Source of the DNA: Gordonia sp. 'Campus'
GTDB lineage: Bacteria > Actinomycetota > Actinomycetes > Mycobacteriales > Mycobacteriaceae
Length of the DNA: 64,000 nucleotides
Assembly (NCBI RefSeq): GCF_022206305.1
Contig: NZ_JAKOIW010000007.1
Coordinates: 186,001-250,000 of the forward strand
Reading direction: 5' to 3'
Part shown: positions 62,948-64,000 of the stretch, piece after piece
How positions within the stretch are numbered: the first letter of the stretch is position 1
How the letters are laid out: each line of letters opens with the position of its first letter
Notes under the pieces: generated by a model
Told to the model about the DNA's origin: nothing
The model's input: only the letters and a program-made list of their open reading frames with translations
Databases searched by the model: none
Position numbers and translations under genes: made by a program

Positions 62948-64000
62948 TCACTTCGCGACGGAGACCTCTTTCTCGACGTCGGCCTTGCCGTAGGTCTCCC
63001 AGAACGTCGCTCCGACGATGCCGAGTGCGATGGGATCGAAGATCGGGTCCTTGCCTTCCCTTTTCTGCTTCTCGTAGTCGCGCAGCGCCTTGAACGCCGG
63101 CTGCTGGAGGATCAGGATGCCGACGATGTTGAGCCACGCCATCAGTCCGACACCGATGTCGCCGAGTGTCCACGCATCGCTGGCGGTGGAGACACAGCCG
63201 AAGGCGACCGACACCAGGATCAGCGCCTGCAGGAGCAGTGTGAGGTTCGCGCCGAGCGTGCTACGCAGCGGTCGGATGTACAGCGTGGAGGCCTTGCCCA
63301 TCAGGAACCGCAGGTTGGTCTCGGCCATGTAGTAGTAGGCGATGATCGTCGTCAGGCAGAAGAACGCCAACGAGACCGCGACGAACGTCGAACCCGCGCC
63401 ACTCCACATGCTGTCGAAGCCGATCTGCACGAACGCGGGTCCGACGTCGGTGCCACCGGGCAACAGTCCGCCGTCAGCGAGGACCGCGCCGTCGGCGCTC
63501 TCGCCTTCGAACACCCGGTAGGCGCCGGTGGAGATGATCAGGAAGCCGGTCGCCGAGCACACGAAGAGGGTGTCGACATAGACGGCGAAGGCCTGCACGA
63601 ACCCCTGCTTGGCTGGATGGGAGACCTCGGCCGCCGCCGCAGCATGCGGGCCGGTGCCCTGGCCGGCCTCGTTCGAGTAGATCCCGCGCTTGACGCCCCA
63701 CATGATCGCCGCGCCGACAACCGCCCCGAAAACGGAATCGACACCGAAGGCGCTGGCGAAGATCAGCCGCAGGACCTCGGGGACCTGCGACGCGTTCGTG
63801 GCAACCACGAACAGCGCGAACAGGATGTAGAGGATGGCCATGAACGGCACGACGATCGTGGCGAAGGTGGCGATGCGCTTGACGCCGCCGATGATGACGA
63901 AGGCCAGCACGATCACGACTCCTACCGCGACTGCCCAGTCGGCGATTCCCCACGCCTGGTTCATCGCGATCGCCATCGAATTGGCCTGCACGCTCGGGAG
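62948..64000 (-). CDS. AGCS-family alanine/sodium symporter, C-terminal part
   Basis: 351 codons are present; the 5' end lies beyond the right edge. GVKRGIYSNEAGQGTGPHAAAAAEVSHPAKQG is the signature of AGCS sodium:alanine/glycine symporters, and at least eight membrane helices are visible. The C-terminus (KADVEKEVSVAK) is complete. It is convergent with nhaA; both handle Na+. Confidence 0.92.
   Translation of the reverse strand, partial: LPSVQANSMAIAMNQAWGIADWAVAVGVVIVLAFVIIGGVKRIATFATIVVPFMAILYILFALFVVATNASQVPEVLRLIFASAFGVDSVFGAVVGAAIMWGVKRGIYSNEAGQGTGPHAAAAAEVSHPAKQGFVQAFAVYVDTLFVCSATGFLIISTGAYRVFEGESADGAVLADGGLLPGGTDVGPAFVQIGFDSMWSGAGSTFVAVSLAFFCLTTIIAYYYMAETNLRFLMGKASTLYIRPLRSTLGANLTLLLQALILVSVAFGCVSTASDAWTLGDIGVGLMAWLNIVGILILQQPAFKALRDYEKQKREGKDPIFDPIALGIVGATFWETYGKADVEKEVSVAK

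Noticed and set aside
1..64000. CRISPR arrays, tRNA, rRNA and prophage genes
   Set aside because: No regularly spaced repeats, cloverleaf-like CCA-ended sequences or phage structural genes were seen on reading both strands. A tRNA scan would be decisive.

Overview
The window is a high-GC chromosomal segment of a mycolic-acid-containing actinobacterium. Gene order and gene types fit Gordonia or a close relative (Mycobacteriales); that genus call is inference. The evidence is a backbone in mycobacterial order (Rv0954-like DUF5336, PerM/DUF6350, purN, purH, Rv0958-like AAA+, Rv0959-like VWA, rpmF, mprA, mprB, pepD, moaB2, mscL), MspA-type mycomembrane porins, an antigen-85-type mycoloyltransferase, and several TANNNT-N6-8-start leaderless promoters.

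Region 1 (1-8776) is a tightly coupled + strand leucine/branched acyl-CoA catabolic operon: accD1 (partial), accA1, an acyl-CoA dehydrogenase, a MaoC hydratase, a CitE-like lyase, an acyl-CoA synthetase and acetoacetyl-CoA synthetase. It runs from acyl-CoA oxidation to recovery of acetoacetate. Region 2 (9007-15062) holds DUF5336, PerM, purN, purH and a TauE permease with a probable ATT start. After 1 kb without recognisable genes comes a taurine-type uptake and use locus (tauCAB, tauD, 16063-19992), an ArsR-autoregulated cassette (20092-21050), a DinB-like protein, and an AAA+/VWA pair (21692-25277).

Region 3 (25354-30793) encodes several membrane proteins with Q/G/P/Y-rich cytoplasmic tails, a DUF1707 protein, an AEC transporter, a cysteine-free ribosomal L32 and a TRIC-type channel. 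Region 4 (30801-43477) is accessory: a DUF559/AbiEi-like gene bracketed by two copies of a long palindromic repeat, an SDR divergent from an AurF-like diiron oxygenase plus ferredoxin/ferredoxin-reductase, and a nitrate/nitrite assimilation block (unknown ORF-nirB-nirD, convergent with a nitrate reductase fused to its flavoprotein reductase). A third, perfect copy of the palindrome separates the convergent genes.

Region 5 (43619-48693) is the envelope-stress module mprA-mprB-pepD-moaB2. Region 6 (49087-58420) is the most interesting part. It contains two MspA-like porins, a stand-alone ABC exporter, and a minus-strand locus of four paralogous 27-33 residue acidic amphipathic peptides without signal peptides, followed by a heterodimeric ABC exporter with one degenerate ATP site and an exported mycoloyltransferase. 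I infer a dedicated system that exports and possibly O-mycoloylates small mycomembrane peptides, analogous to corynebacterial PorA/PorH. Region 7 (58673-64000) has a GNAT protein, a 42-residue basic protein, mscL with a long tail, a SAF-domain protein, nhaA and a partial alanine/sodium symporter. No tRNA, rRNA, CRISPR array, prophage or transposase was seen.
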